A DNA stretch of 64,000 nucleotides from RXOA01 sp964547105 (GTDB lineage Bacteria; Bipolaricaulota; Bipolaricaulia; UBA7950; UBA9294). The stretch's first letter is position 1. Every line of letters starts with the position of its first letter. The DNA lies in contig CAZJLO010000002.1 of NCBI GenBank assembly GCA_964547105.1, positions 1-64,000 of the forward strand, given 5' to 3'. Of the stretch, positions 8,820-17,660 are shown piece by piece. The translations under genes and the position numbers were made by a program. Under the pieces are notes generated by a model. The model saw nothing but the letters and a program-made list of their open reading frames with translations. It did not search any database and was not told where the DNA came from.

Positions 8820-10587
8820 TCGGGGCCCCCTGTTTCTCGCCTATGTCCGACGCACCAAGTTGAGAGCGGTAGATATCCTGGTAGATCCGGCTTTCGGCAA
8901 GCAGCCGCTCATGAGATCCGATCGCCGCGATTTCCCCGCGATCGAGAACAAGGATCTTGTCGGCGAGGAGAACCGTGCTAATGCGCTGTGCCACGATGAA
9001 CCTTGTCGTGCTATCGGCGGAGGAAGCAAGCAGCCGGTCGAGTGCATCCTGCAAGCGGACTTCGGTCTCGATATCGACGGCACTGGTCGAGTCGTCGAGG
9101 ATGAGCACTTTCGGTCGAACAAGCAGTGCGCGTGCAATGGCCAATCGCTGTCGCTGCCCACCGGAGAGCGTCACGCCGCGCTGTCCAACCTCGGTATCAT
9201 AGCCGTTGGGCAACTGATCGATGAATTCTGCTGCCTGGGCCGCCTTTGCCGCTTCGACGACGTCATCCTGCGTCGCGCTTGGGGCTCCGAATCGAATGTT
9301 GTCGCGGATGGTCCCTCCGAACAGAACAGCTTCCTGAAGAGCAATCCCCACCTGGGCGCGCAGGGATTGGAGCGTGAGATCGCGAACGGCGATGCCATCG
9401 AGCAGGACCCGTCCGGTGGTCACGTCGTAGAATCGCGGGATCAGGTGAATCAAGGATGTCTTCCCGGAGCCTGTTGCTCCGAGGATCGCCACGGTTTCGC
9501 CTGGCTCCGCACAGAACGAGATGTCTTTCAACACCGCGCTTTCGGGGTCGCCAGAGTAGCTGAACATCACGCTCTCGAAGCAGATCTTCCCCGTCGGCTG
9601 ATCGAGGGAGCGTGCCGTAGGTCGATCGGAGACATCGGGATCGCTGTCAAGCACCTCGAAGATTCGCCCTGCGGAAGCGCTTGCGGCGGAGATCGGGGAG
9701 AGCATCATTGCGAGCATCATCAGCGGGAACAAGGCGAAGCTCAGATAGTTGACCGAGGCGACGACCTTCCCCACCGTTAGGTCTCCGGATGCCGACGCTG
9801 TTCCGCTGTACCATAGGATGCCTATTACGGCGGCATTCATGATGAAAATCATCGTTGGCATGATGAAAGCGACAAGACGCATTGCCTGCGTGTTGCGATG
9901 AGTCAAGTCGGCGTTTGCAGTTTCGAAGCGCCCTTCCTCGTGTTGTTCACGGACAAACGCCTTGACGACTCGGACTCCGGCAAGATTCTCCTGGAGCACA
10001 GTATTCAGACGCTCCAACCGTTGCTGGACCCATAGGTAGAGCTTGCCGGCTCGCCTTCCGAAGAACAGTACGAGAAGCACAATCACGGGAACGAACGCGA
10101 AGAGGAGCAGCGCCAAACGAGGGCTTGTGATGATCAACATGACCACGGCTCCGATCATCCAGAGGGGGGCGCGCGTCAAGATACGGAGCGCCATCTGAAC
10201 GATCATTTGAGTGTTGTTCACGTCGCTGGTTGTGCGGGTGAGGAGCTGCCCCGTCTGGATACGGTCGAGGTTGGCAAACGAGAAGCTTTGGGCCTTCCGA
10301 ACTAGGGAATTGCGAACGTCATGGGCGAAACTCTGCGCAACGCGGACCGACAGCGCGTTGTTGATGATCGCGAACAGCGCTGAACACATGGCCGCGCCGA
10401 GCATGATCAGCGCTGTCGTGCAAACGACGCGGAAGTTCCCCTGGGAGATGCCGAAATCGATAATCCGTTGCGTCAGAAACGGGACCGCGATGTCGGCGAC
10501 GACCATTCCCATCAACAGAAGTTCGGCAGCGATGACTTGGCCCTTGTATGGTTTGAGGAAGCGCAAGATGCGGAGAAGCGAGCGCAT
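8812..10587 (-). CDS. Heterodimeric ABC exporter half, degenerate-site subunit
   Basis: Half-transporter of 591 aa: six membrane helices (about 15-300), then an ATPase domain with Walker A GATGSGKT (370-377) and intact LSGGQ (474-478). Walker B ends in Asp (VLILDD, Asp499 for the catalytic Glu) and the switch His is Gln534. These losses place the degenerate ATP site on this subunit, complementing the LSEGQ signature of the partner. The start codon directly abuts the MarR stop, with GAGGAG at nine bases, so the three genes form one operon. Confidence 0.92.
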   Translation of the reverse strand: MRSLLRILRFLKPYKGQVIAAELLLMGMVVADIAVPFLTQRIIDFGISQGNFRVVCTTALIMLGAAMCSALFAIINNALSVRVAQSFAHDVRNSLVRKAQSFSFANLDRIQTGQLLTRTTSDVNNTQMIVQMALRILTRAPLWMIGAVVMLIITSPRLALLLFAFVPVIVLLVLFFGRRAGKLYLWVQQRLERLNTVLQENLAGVRVVKAFVREQHEEGRFETANADLTHRNTQAMRLVAFIMPTMIFIMNAAVIGILWYSGTASASGDLTVGKVVASVNYLSFALFPLMMLAMMLSPISAASASAGRIFEVLDSDPDVSDRPTARSLDQPTGKICFESVMFSYSGDPESAVLKDISFCAEPGETVAILGATGSGKTSLIHLIPRFYDVTTGRVLLDGIAVRDLTLQSLRAQVGIALQEAVLFGGTIRDNIRFGAPSATQDDVVEAAKAAQAAEFIDQLPNGYDTEVGQRGVTLSGGQRQRLAIARALLVRPKVLILDDSTSAVDIETEVRLQDALDRLLASSADSTTRFIVAQRISTVLLADKILVLDRGEIAAIGSHERLLAESRIYQDIYRSQLGASDIGEKQGAPNA

Positions 10588-11100
10588 CTAGATCGTCTCC
10601 TCGGCGGGACGCGAGGCATCGCACGGGAGCCGTCCGTGTCCGCGGTGGGCGGAGTCGGGAGGGAAGCGGTCCCGGAGATGCTGCCGAGCGATCAGCAGGT
10701 GTTGTCGAAGCTGTTCTCGTTCGGAAGACGAGTAGAGTGCATCAAACTCCGCTTCGATGGCGGTGAACACGGCCGCAGCCTGACGCTGTTTCGTTCGGCC
10801 GGTTTCGGTCAGATACACGCGGGAGATCCGTTGATCGTGCGGATCGGTCTCCCGGGTAATCCATCCGACCTCCTCCAGTTTCTGCAGCATCGGTGTCAAT
10901 GTGGCGGGTTTGATATGAACCCCGTGGGCAAGCAGATGTTGTGGGGAGCCATCGTGATGAGCAAGACACATAAGGACGAACGCTTGGCCTCGGTGGAGTT
11001 CGATCTCCGTGAACCGGGACCTCGCAATTTCGCGGAGCAGACGTGAGACGTGAATCAACAGGGTGCCGATAGGGGCTTCGTCATCATGAATGCAGTGCAT
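10588..11100 (-). CDS. MarR family transcriptional regulator
   Basis: Winged-helix regulator of 170 aa. The segment HIKPATLTPMLQKLEEVGWITRETDPHDQRISRVYLTETGR (residues about 60-100) is the MarR recognition helix and wing with its DxRxxRVxLT core. It heads the operon of the two ABC exporter halves with no intergenic space. The start at 11100 follows GGAGAGG. A promoter with a GGTACC-centred inverted repeat at its transcription start lies upstream, consistent with autorepression relieved by a transported compound. Confidence 0.92.
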   Translation of the reverse strand: MHCIHDDEAPIGTLLIHVSRLLREIARSRFTEIELHRGQAFVLMCLAHHDGSPQHLLAHGVHIKPATLTPMLQKLEEVGWITRETDPHDQRISRVYLTETGRTKQRQAAAVFTAIEAEFDALYSSSEREQLRQHLLIARQHLRDRFPPDSAHRGHGRLPCDASRPAEETI

Positions 11101-11151
11101 CGTTGCCTCTCCGGGAGAACTGAGTTCGGGAGAAATTCAGCATACGAATCA

Positions 11152-11163
11152 TTAGGTACCAAA
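11152..11163. promoter_or_regulatory. Possible MarR operator
   Basis: Near-perfect inverted repeat TTAGGTACCAAA (one mismatched pair) centred on GGTACC, at the predicted transcription start and touching the -10 box of the MarR/ABC operon. Confidence 0.5.
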
Positions 11164-11190
11164 CATATCATTTCAGCAGCGATTCGTCAA
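11162..11190 (-). promoter_or_regulatory. Promoter of the MarR/ABC exporter operon
   Basis: Minus strand: -35 TTGACG (11190-11185), 17-base spacer, -10 TATGTT (11167-11162). It lies about 60 bases upstream of the MarR start codon. Confidence 0.75.
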
Positions 11191-11327
11191 GGCTGCGGTC
11201 TGTTCGCACAAGGAGATCCCTCTCCTGCACGCATCGGCGGATTGGAGACAGCCTGCCTGGACGGAGGTCGCCTTTCTGATCGCTAAGTGTCGCGTTGGGC
11301 ACCCTCCTGACGCGACGTCGACGCTGG

Positions 11328-11356
11328 GCCGGTGGCCGGCAGGGGGGACAGCCCCC
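11328..11356 (-). terminator. Tandem GC hairpins after the PKD lipoprotein gene
   Basis: Directly beyond the stop codon, the minus strand holds GGGGG-CTGT-CCCCC and then GCCGG-CCA-CCGGC. There is no T run, so this may be an mRNA 3' stabiliser or a weak terminator. Confidence 0.4.
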
Positions 11357-11357
11357 G

Positions 11358-12800
11358 CTAGGGGACGATCAGCTTGTACAGCGCGCCGGCAGCGGGGCCG
11401 CCGGTGTCTGCGTTCCATAGATAGTCACCGGCGCATGTCAGTCCGTACGGTGCATTGCCTGGAGCGTTGACGGAGGTATGGACCGCTCCGGTTGCAGTCA
11501 GGATCTTGTACAGTCGATCTCCCGAGACCACCCACAGGAATCCGTCACGCCACGCGATTCCGGTCGGAAGATCTGCCACGATCGCTTGCGGCGAGATTGA
11601 CCGCAAAGCGGAGACGGCATTGGGGCCGACACCGGGAATCTGGAGAGTTCCGACAACGGCTCCCGTCGAGGGAAGCAGCTGGTAGATCACGCCGGTGTTG
11701 AGATCGGTCGTCCAAAGATACCCGCCGCCGTACGCGAGGCCGTTCGGCGTGTACATGGCATTCTCGAGAACCGCGAGAACATGCGCCGGATCGGTTCGCG
11801 GAACGTACGGATTGACCTTGTAGATCTTCCCGTCGGAGAGCGATGCAACCCACAACGCCCCCTCACCCCACGCAAGGCCGCCTGGAATCCCTGCCGGATC
11901 GGTCGGTCCGATTACGATTCCGTTCGGGAGCACCGGGGTCGACGGCGCCGCAAACGACCCGAGCACGGCACCATCCGTGCTGCGAACCTTATAGATCAGT
12001 TGCGAGGTGAGATCGCCGATCCAGAGGAATGCCCCATCATAGGCAATGCCAGCCGGATCGCTTCCGGGAGCCGGGAGGACATTGACGGTTCCCTCCACGG
12101 TGATGTCGAGGGAGGTTGCGGTAACGGCGCCATCGTCATCCATCACGGTGAGCGATGCGGTTCGGTGACCCGCGATTGTGTACGTGTGGGAGAGAATTGT
12201 ATTGACGCTCGTCCCGACGATGGGTTGAGAGCCATCGCCGAAGTCGAGCGTATAGGAAACGATCGAGCCGAGCGGGCTGGGGACGATCGCCTGCGGTGTG
12301 AGGTCCTCGAGAGCGTCCGCCGGGTCGTAGGAAGAGGACAAATCGAATTGCACAACCAGAGGAGCCGGCCCGTGGGAAGGGAAGGCCGAAAGAGCTGCAC
12401 TTGGCGCCGCATTCGCAACGTGGATGGACACGGTCGCCGCTGAGGAGAGACCATCTGCATTGTAGACGGTCAGCGTCACGAGGTACGTCCCGTCGTCGGT
12501 GAACGTGTGGGTCGACGAGGCCTGTGTCGACGTGTTGCTCAAGCCGCTCGAGGGATCTCCGAAGTCCCATTGTCGAGCCGTGATGGATCCCGTTGATGAT
12601 GTGCTTCCGAAGGCGACAGTGAAAGGAGCAACGCCGGTTGCGGAAGGGGACACGGTGATCACCGCCTGCAAGGGAAAGACGAAGTCACAGCTCACAAGCA
12701 GTGCTGCCAACAGCAGGGTCCCGACCAGCGCGAGTCCGACGCGCCGGGGTCGACGCGCAACAGATGCCGGGCACAGAGCGTTTCTCAGATTCGCTTTCAT
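11358..12800 (-). CDS. Surface lipoprotein with PKD domains and a beta-propeller
   Basis: Protein of 480 aa from the ATG at 12800 (GGGAGG upstream). A signal peptide ends in the lipobox LVSC (Cys38), so it is probably membrane-anchored. Two PKD-type Ig-like domains follow (about 45-128 with WDFGD, and 130-236 with LDFGDGS). Residues 245-480 hold five repeats of the form G-L/I-A-x4-G-x-LW...IYKV, a beta-propeller of the NHL/streptogramin-lyase-like kind. Such proteins are usually extracellular binding or scaffolding proteins; no catalytic site is visible. The neighbour upstream is a second lipoprotein. Confidence 0.8.
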   Translation of the reverse strand: MKANLRNALCPASVARRPRRVGLALVGTLLLAALLVSCDFVFPLQAVITVSPSATGVAPFTVAFGSTSSTGSITARQWDFGDPSSGLSNTSTQASSTHTFTDDGTYLVTLTVYNADGLSSAATVSIHVANAAPSAALSAFPSHGPAPLVVQFDLSSSYDPADALEDLTPQAIVPSPLGSIVSYTLDFGDGSQPIVGTSVNTILSHTYTIAGHRTASLTVMDDDGAVTATSLDITVEGTVNVLPAPGSDPAGIAYDGAFLWIGDLTSQLIYKVRSTDGAVLGSFAAPSTPVLPNGIVIGPTDPAGIPGGLAWGEGALWVASLSDGKIYKVNPYVPRTDPAHVLAVLENAMYTPNGLAYGGGYLWTTDLNTGVIYQLLPSTGAVVGTLQIPGVGPNAVSALRSISPQAIVADLPTGIAWRDGFLWVVSGDRLYKILTATGAVHTSVNAPGNAPYGLTCAGDYLWNADTGGPAAGALYKLIVP

Positions 12801-13016
12801 CCCATCCTCCCTTAGGGCAATGCAGCCCACGACAGCCATTCCGGTGGTCCATCGAACGCATACCGGCTTCTAGACAAGAGCCAAGACCTCTCCTTGGCAC
12901 AGCGCCTGTCGCACCTGGCGGATCTATCCCTCAACCGCCTTCTACATACAACCTGAACGGTGCCTCCGTTTCATCCGAGATCGCCTCCTCGCAAGCGACT
13001 CGATCCGATTCTACGC

Positions 13017-14309
13017 CTAGATCAACGGGAAGATCGGATAGACAGGGATCAACGTCAACCACGATCGATAGCTCTGCGGTGTCGTATGACCCACGCGATT
13101 CGAGAGATCGTAGTTGGTGGTCATGGATAGCGACGAAACATTGCCCAATGCTGCGAGCCCAGCTTGGTAAAGCAGCATGCAGGTGACCGGCACGCTGTAG
13201 GTGGATGCCCAGCTGGTGATGTCTCCCCAGCGATCCGACGATCCGACGATCAATTCCGCTGCCCGCAATACGGAACTTGTCCATTCACTTCCCGTATCTT
13301 CGGGATTGTAGTCACTCACACTTCCAGAGCTGTCCCAATCCGGGGTGGCACCCTCGGTCGCTGAACACGCCGTGAGGACCACGCGCACGTTGCCGAGCGT
13401 ATTCAGGTTGTCCACAAAACTGCCGCCATGACACGACCCCAGTAGGAAATTGAACAGCGTGGACGGATGCTCGGCCATTTTGTCGTGGAACTGCTGGGCG
13501 GTGAACCACTGGCCGCCCAGCCGAATCCCGTCCGTTCCGCCATGCGCGATGATGTAGATCGTGATCGGGTTCAGCTTTGCGCTGACCATTGCGTCGATCT
13601 CGTCGAGAACATCGGCGGCTTGGCTCTGAACCAAGCCTTCAACTTCGGAGAACGCGCTCTTGTAGGCATTGAAGAAGGCAATGCCGTTAAGGTAGGTACT
13701 ATTGGCATCTCCGAACAGATTCTCGTGCGGCATCAGCCCTTGGACGACGATGAAGCCTTCGCCAAGTTGACGCAGGACAAGGTCGAAGTCGAACTGCATC
13801 AACTGCCCCGTCGTCTCTCCATGCGTCACATTCGTGGCAACCACGAACCGGGGATCGGGGGTGTCATCAGCGATCTCGTCGGGCACCTCGCCGTTGATGC
13901 GTGGCCACCAGCGTGCATCCAGCACTTGATGCCCACCTGCCTCGGTCACGAGGATGTACTTGACCGGATGTTCGTAGTATGTACCGGGAGCGAGGTCGAG
14001 GAAGAAGAAGTAGGTTTCCTCGCCGACGGTGACCGCCTTTGGAGCGGATTCCGAAGAATTCGCCAGGAGTGACTGCGGCGAGTCTTCTTCGATCTCTGTT
14101 CCCGGTGGAAGGGGTTCTGTCAGTCGTAGGCAGACGTAGTCCGCGCCTTGGGGGACAGCGTCTGGAAGCACCGATGTGGTCACAATGTCAATCGCTGCCT
14201 CCATGCCATCCTCCGGCTGGAGAAAAGGAAACCAACTACACGATGACACGCCCAGCAGCAACAATCCCAGAGCAACGATTCCCAATAATCTCCGAACCGT
14301 CATCGTCAT
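13017..14309 (-). CDS. Lipoprotein with a caspase/legumain-like (clan CD) cysteine peptidase fold
   Basis: Protein of 430 aa with a signal peptide and lipobox GVSSC (Cys24). Residues 210-340 resemble clan CD cysteine peptidases. A strand ends in IYIIAHGG with the candidate catalytic His256, another ends in FLLGSCHGGSFVD with Cys293, and a following strand reads VVLTACSATEGA, as in the C13/C14 families. The first 200 residues match nothing I recognise. It is probably anchored outside the cytoplasm and processes peptides. Assignment to a peptidase rests on motif order and hydrophobic strands, not on an alignment. Confidence 0.65.
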   Translation of the reverse strand: MTMTVRRLLGIVALGLLLLGVSSCSWFPFLQPEDGMEAAIDIVTTSVLPDAVPQGADYVCLRLTEPLPPGTEIEEDSPQSLLANSSESAPKAVTVGEETYFFFLDLAPGTYYEHPVKYILVTEAGGHQVLDARWWPRINGEVPDEIADDTPDPRFVVATNVTHGETTGQLMQFDFDLVLRQLGEGFIVVQGLMPHENLFGDANSTYLNGIAFFNAYKSAFSEVEGLVQSQAADVLDEIDAMVSAKLNPITIYIIAHGGTDGIRLGGQWFTAQQFHDKMAEHPSTLFNFLLGSCHGGSFVDNLNTLGNVRVVLTACSATEGATPDWDSSGSVSDYNPEDTGSEWTSSVLRAAELIVGSSDRWGDITSWASTYSVPVTCMLLYQAGLAALGNVSSLSMTTNYDLSNRVGHTTPQSYRSWLTLIPVYPIFPLI

Positions 14310-14576
14310 ACCGATCGCCTCCTTAGAGGGTGATTCGCTGTCAGCCTAATCACACGGCTTAACCAAAGGCAAGACGGAGCGAATTCAAGCGGTTGGTGGC
14401 TTCCGGGACCGGGCCTGCTACCGGCGACAGGTCCGACTTCCGAGAAGACTCCATGGGCGAGCAGGAAGCGATTGCATCGGGTTGACGAAGTGACAGCGGA
14501 GCCGTAGCCTCTCGAAGAACGTTGGAGCCGCGCAAGAAAGCGCACACTTGCCTGCTGTCCTGTCCGGGGAGGTCCC

Positions 14577-15971
14577 ATGCGGAAGATTCTTGAATCGATC
14601 GCCGAGAGCGCGTCGTCCTGGGTCGAACTGCGGTTTCACCAGAGGCATCGCAAGAGAATAACGATGCGTGCCGGCATCCTGGAGGAATCGTCGAGCGTGC
14701 TCTCGGTCGGAATCGGTGTGCGTACACTTGTGGACGGCGTGTTCGGCTTCGCAAGCACGACCGTGATGACGCCTGAGGGAATCCGTGCCGCCGTCGGGGC
14801 GGCCCAGGCCGCTGCCTGCGCCTCCGCCGCCATGAAGAAGCACCGGATCGGGGGGTTGGCCGAGGCACGGCTGGCACGCGGTGTGTTTCCGGTGAGGACC
14901 AACGATCCGCTCGACAAGCACCCGTTGGAAGAGAAGCTGGAACTTGTCGGCCGAATCGATGCACATGTACGAAGCGGATCCGATCGAATTGTGTCATCTT
15001 CCGTGGGCTACGAAGAGATTCAGGATGAGAAGATCATCGTCACAAGCGATGGAGCGTCGGCGCATGTGTTCGATGCCAAGCCGGAGTTCCGCGTTCTCGC
15101 GATCGCCGCTTGTGGAACGGACCAAACAATGGGGCGGGCGAGCGCCGGGGTGACCGGAGGGTGGTCGGACCTGTTCAGCCGGCGATCGGCTGACGAGATG
15201 AGCGAGCAGGCCGTGAAGCTTGCCGTCGACCAGTTGTCGGCAACCACGCCGATAGGGGGAACATCCGTCGTTGTGTTGGATCCTGAGCTTGTCGGCCTGT
15301 TGAGCCACGAGGCGATCGGGCATACCGTGGAAGCGGATATCGTGCTCGGCGGTGCCGTCACGGCTGGAAAGATCGGCAGACGGGTTGCCTCGGAGCTGGT
15401 GACGCTTTGCGACAGTGGGTCCACGGAGGATTCGCCGTTTGCTGTCGGAACGTTGCCCGTCGATGACGAAGGCGTGCTGACGCGGCGTGCTGTGATTATC
15501 GAACAAGGTGTGTTACGAAGCTTCCTCCACAATCGAGAGAGCGCGGCTCACTTCGGAGTCGAGCCGACGGGAAACGCACGTGCTTTCACGTACGGTGACG
15601 ATCCACTTATTCGAATGAGGAACACCTACATTGAACGTGGCGAAACAGCGGTGGAGGACCTGATCGGGGGTGTGGAAGAGGGGTTCTTGCTTCGAGGGCT
15701 CGGATTCGGGGGGCAGGCGGACTCAAACGGCGAATTCATGTTCGGTGTTCGAGAGGGGTACACGATTCGGAACGGAAGGATCGGCGATCTGGTGCGCGGT
15801 GCGACAGTATCCGGGAATGCGTTCGACGTGCTGAAATCCGTGGACGCAGTCGGCGATGACTTCATGTGGGACAACTCGTCCGGGTATTGCGGCAAAGGAC
15901 AGCCGGCGAAAGTTGCAGCAGGTGGACCGCACGTACGCTGCCGCGCCACAATCGGAGGGAGACAGGCATGA
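14577..15971 (+). CDS. tldD: Metallopeptidase TldD
   Basis: Zinc-dependent subunit of the TldD/TldE peptidase, 464 aa, cytoplasmic. The metal motif HEAIGHTVEAD (about residues 243-253, the HExxxH...D signature of TldD) is intact. The ATG follows GGGGAGG. The stop overlaps the start of the tldE homologue in an ATGA, matching the obligate heterodimer. Family members trim unfolded peptides and mature RiPP-type peptides such as microcin B17; no RiPP precursor was seen nearby. Confidence 0.93.
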   Translation: MRKILESIAESASSWVELRFHQRHRKRITMRAGILEESSSVLSVGIGVRTLVDGVFGFASTTVMTPEGIRAAVGAAQAAACASAAMKKHRIGGLAEARLARGVFPVRTNDPLDKHPLEEKLELVGRIDAHVRSGSDRIVSSSVGYEEIQDEKIIVTSDGASAHVFDAKPEFRVLAIAACGTDQTMGRASAGVTGGWSDLFSRRSADEMSEQAVKLAVDQLSATTPIGGTSVVVLDPELVGLLSHEAIGHTVEADIVLGGAVTAGKIGRRVASELVTLCDSGSTEDSPFAVGTLPVDDEGVLTRRAVIIEQGVLRSFLHNRESAAHFGVEPTGNARAFTYGDDPLIRMRNTYIERGETAVEDLIGGVEEGFLLRGLGFGGQADSNGEFMFGVREGYTIRNGRIGDLVRGATVSGNAFDVLKSVDAVGDDFMWDNSSGYCGKGQPAKVAAGGPHVRCRATIGGRQA

Positions 15972-17323
15972 GCACACAAGACGTCAGGAAGGATGCCGAA
16001 CTCCTCGAACGATGCCGCCAAACCGTCCGGCGGGTCAAGCGGCTCGGGGCTGACGCAGCCGAGGTGTACGGCGAGCAGATGCGGTCTATGTCTTCCACTG
16101 TGGAGAAGCATGATCTGCAGATCTCGCGGAGCCAGACCGAAACGTCGTTCGGAATCCGTGCTTGGATCGGAGGAAGGGTCGGATTCGCCAGTACCAACAG
16201 CCCGGATCGGCTTGAAGAGGCTTGTATGGACGCGATGGCGCTGGCGAAGGCTTCGCCGGAAGACGACCGCAACCGGCTGCCGCAACCGAAGGAAGTCCAC
16301 CCGGTTGATGGCATCTACGATTCGCAGGCAGAGCAATTCTCCATGGAACAGGCAGTTGCCGAGGCGATTCGGATGATCGAGACGGCAAACGCCGTCGACA
16401 GACGAGTCATTCTCGGGGATGCGGCGTTCTCCGCAGATGTGTACGCGCGAGCAATCGCCGCGAGCAGCGGCGTGGAAGTAAGTGAACGCGGAAGCCTCTT
16501 CAGCTATTACGCGCTCGCCACGGCGGTTGACGGGGAGCGGGTCTCCAACTTCGACTTCCAGTTCGGTGCCAGCCGGGCGGCGAGCGGGATCGATGTATCG
16601 CCGGTCGTGCGTCGTGCATGCGAGAACGCACTGGGCTCGCTTGGTGCGGGTGTGGGAGAGAGTTTCGTCGGCGATGTGCTGCTCACACCGAACGCAGTCC
16701 AAGAGCTTCTGGTGCCGCTGATCCTGTTTCAGACGAATGCCCGCAACGTCGTCCGCGGGATGAGCCGGTGGGGGGATGCCCTCGGTGAATCCGTGGCTGC
16801 CGCGTTGTCGATGGTGGATCGCGGACGGCTCTGCGGTGGCGTGGGAACGGCGGCGTTCGATCGAGAAGGAACCCCTCATGAGGACTGCACGATCATGACC
16901 GAGGGGCGGCTGGTTTCGCTGCTGCACAACACGTACACCTCCGAAGCACTGAAGGTTTCGAACACGGGGCATGCCGGCGGATCGTCTCGATCGGTTCCGG
17001 GGGTTGGCCCGACGAATCTGGAGATCCTTCCCGGCGCAATCGGGCGGGAAGAGCTGATCGGCGATACACGCCGGGGCGTGCTGGTCACCCGGTACTCAGG
17101 GAACGTCGACCCGGTGTCGGGGGATTTCTCCGGCGTGGCCAAGGGCGCGTATCTGATCCGCGATGGGAAGTTGGAGCGACCGATCAGGGGCACGTTGATT
17201 TCGGGCAATGTGTTCGAGGCACTACCGAGAATCTCCGGCATCAGCCGGGAACGGGAATCGCTGTTCAATCTGATCCTCCCGACGATCCGGATCGAACAGG
17301 TATCGATCACAGCTGGATCGTAG
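15968..17323 (+). CDS. pmbA: TldE/PmbA subunit of the TldD-TldE peptidase
   Basis: Partner of TldD, 451 aa from the ATG at 15968, overlapping the tldD stop by four bases. It has the family N-terminal domain (GADAAEVYGEQ) and the C-terminal core (GVGTAAFDREGTPHEDCTIMTEGRLVSLLHNTYTS) but lacks the HExxxH metal site, as expected for TldE. It lines the chamber of the heterodimer and shapes substrate access. Confidence 0.92.
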   Translation: MSTQDVRKDAELLERCRQTVRRVKRLGADAAEVYGEQMRSMSSTVEKHDLQISRSQTETSFGIRAWIGGRVGFASTNSPDRLEEACMDAMALAKASPEDDRNRLPQPKEVHPVDGIYDSQAEQFSMEQAVAEAIRMIETANAVDRRVILGDAAFSADVYARAIAASSGVEVSERGSLFSYYALATAVDGERVSNFDFQFGASRAASGIDVSPVVRRACENALGSLGAGVGESFVGDVLLTPNAVQELLVPLILFQTNARNVVRGMSRWGDALGESVAAALSMVDRGRLCGGVGTAAFDREGTPHEDCTIMTEGRLVSLLHNTYTSEALKVSNTGHAGGSSRSVPGVGPTNLEILPGAIGREELIGDTRRGVLVTRYSGNVDPVSGDFSGVAKGAYLIRDGKLERPIRGTLISGNVFEALPRISGISRERESLFNLILPTIRIEQVSITAGS

Positions 17324-17395
17324 CAGGCACAAGCTTGTGTGTATGGCGATTGCCCGTCCGACCAGGCGCATGTTGTTGCTTCGACGAATGCCATC

Positions 17396-17425
17396 TTGAG
17401 CGACCGGCGGCGCGTTCGCTATACT
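17396..17425 (+). promoter_or_regulatory. Promoter of the ABC-F/methyltransferase/MFS operon
   Basis: -35 TTGAGC (17396-17401), 18-base spacer, -10 TATACT (17420-17425). It lies 235 bases upstream of the ABC-F start, leaving a long leader. Confidence 0.6.
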
Positions 17426-17440
17426 GCGCGTGGAAGCCCA

Positions 17441-17552
17441 AGGAGGCCATCAGCGTGACAAGCTAGCCCGATGCAGCTATCCGAATCGCCGGCCATGCCG
17501 ATGGCATGGCTAAAAGCTTGTTCGGATCCCTGATCGGGGGTTGTTCCTCCTT
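17441..17552 (+). promoter_or_regulatory. Candidate attenuator leader of the ABC-F gene
   Basis: A full Shine-Dalgarno AGGAGG (17441-17446) is followed at eight bases by GTG ACA AGC TAG (17455-17466), a possible three-residue leader peptide. A perfect hairpin GCCATGCC-GAT-GGCATGGC (17492-17510) comes next, and then an anti-Shine-Dalgarno CCTCCTT (17546-17552) that could pair with either the leader SD or the AAAGGAG before the ABC-F start (17648-17654). ABC-F resistance genes are often controlled by leader-peptide attenuation; whether this leader is translated is inference. Confidence 0.4.
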
Positions 17553-17660
17553 ACACAAAAACCTTGCCAACTTCCTTATCAGATGGATCCGATCCGACTC
17601 GCGCCTTCGCAATGGAGGAGTGTAGTCAGGTGACCCATGGCCATTTGAAAGGAGTTGGAG

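Noticed and set aside
8695..9780. 361-aa + frame across the ABC exporter junction
   Set aside because: Antisense shadow of two recognised ABC half-transporters.
12880..12898. Hairpin GCCAAG / CTTGGC between the two lipoprotein genes
   Set aside because: A six-pair stem about 120 bases from the stop codon without a T run; chance is likely at this GC content.
15626..16972. 448-aa minus-strand frame across tldD/tldE
   Set aside because: Antisense to two strongly supported genes with an ATGA junction; no start signal or family resemblance.
17328..17339. Palindrome CACAAGCTTGTG after tldE
   Set aside because: No loop or T run; not convincing as a terminator or binding site.
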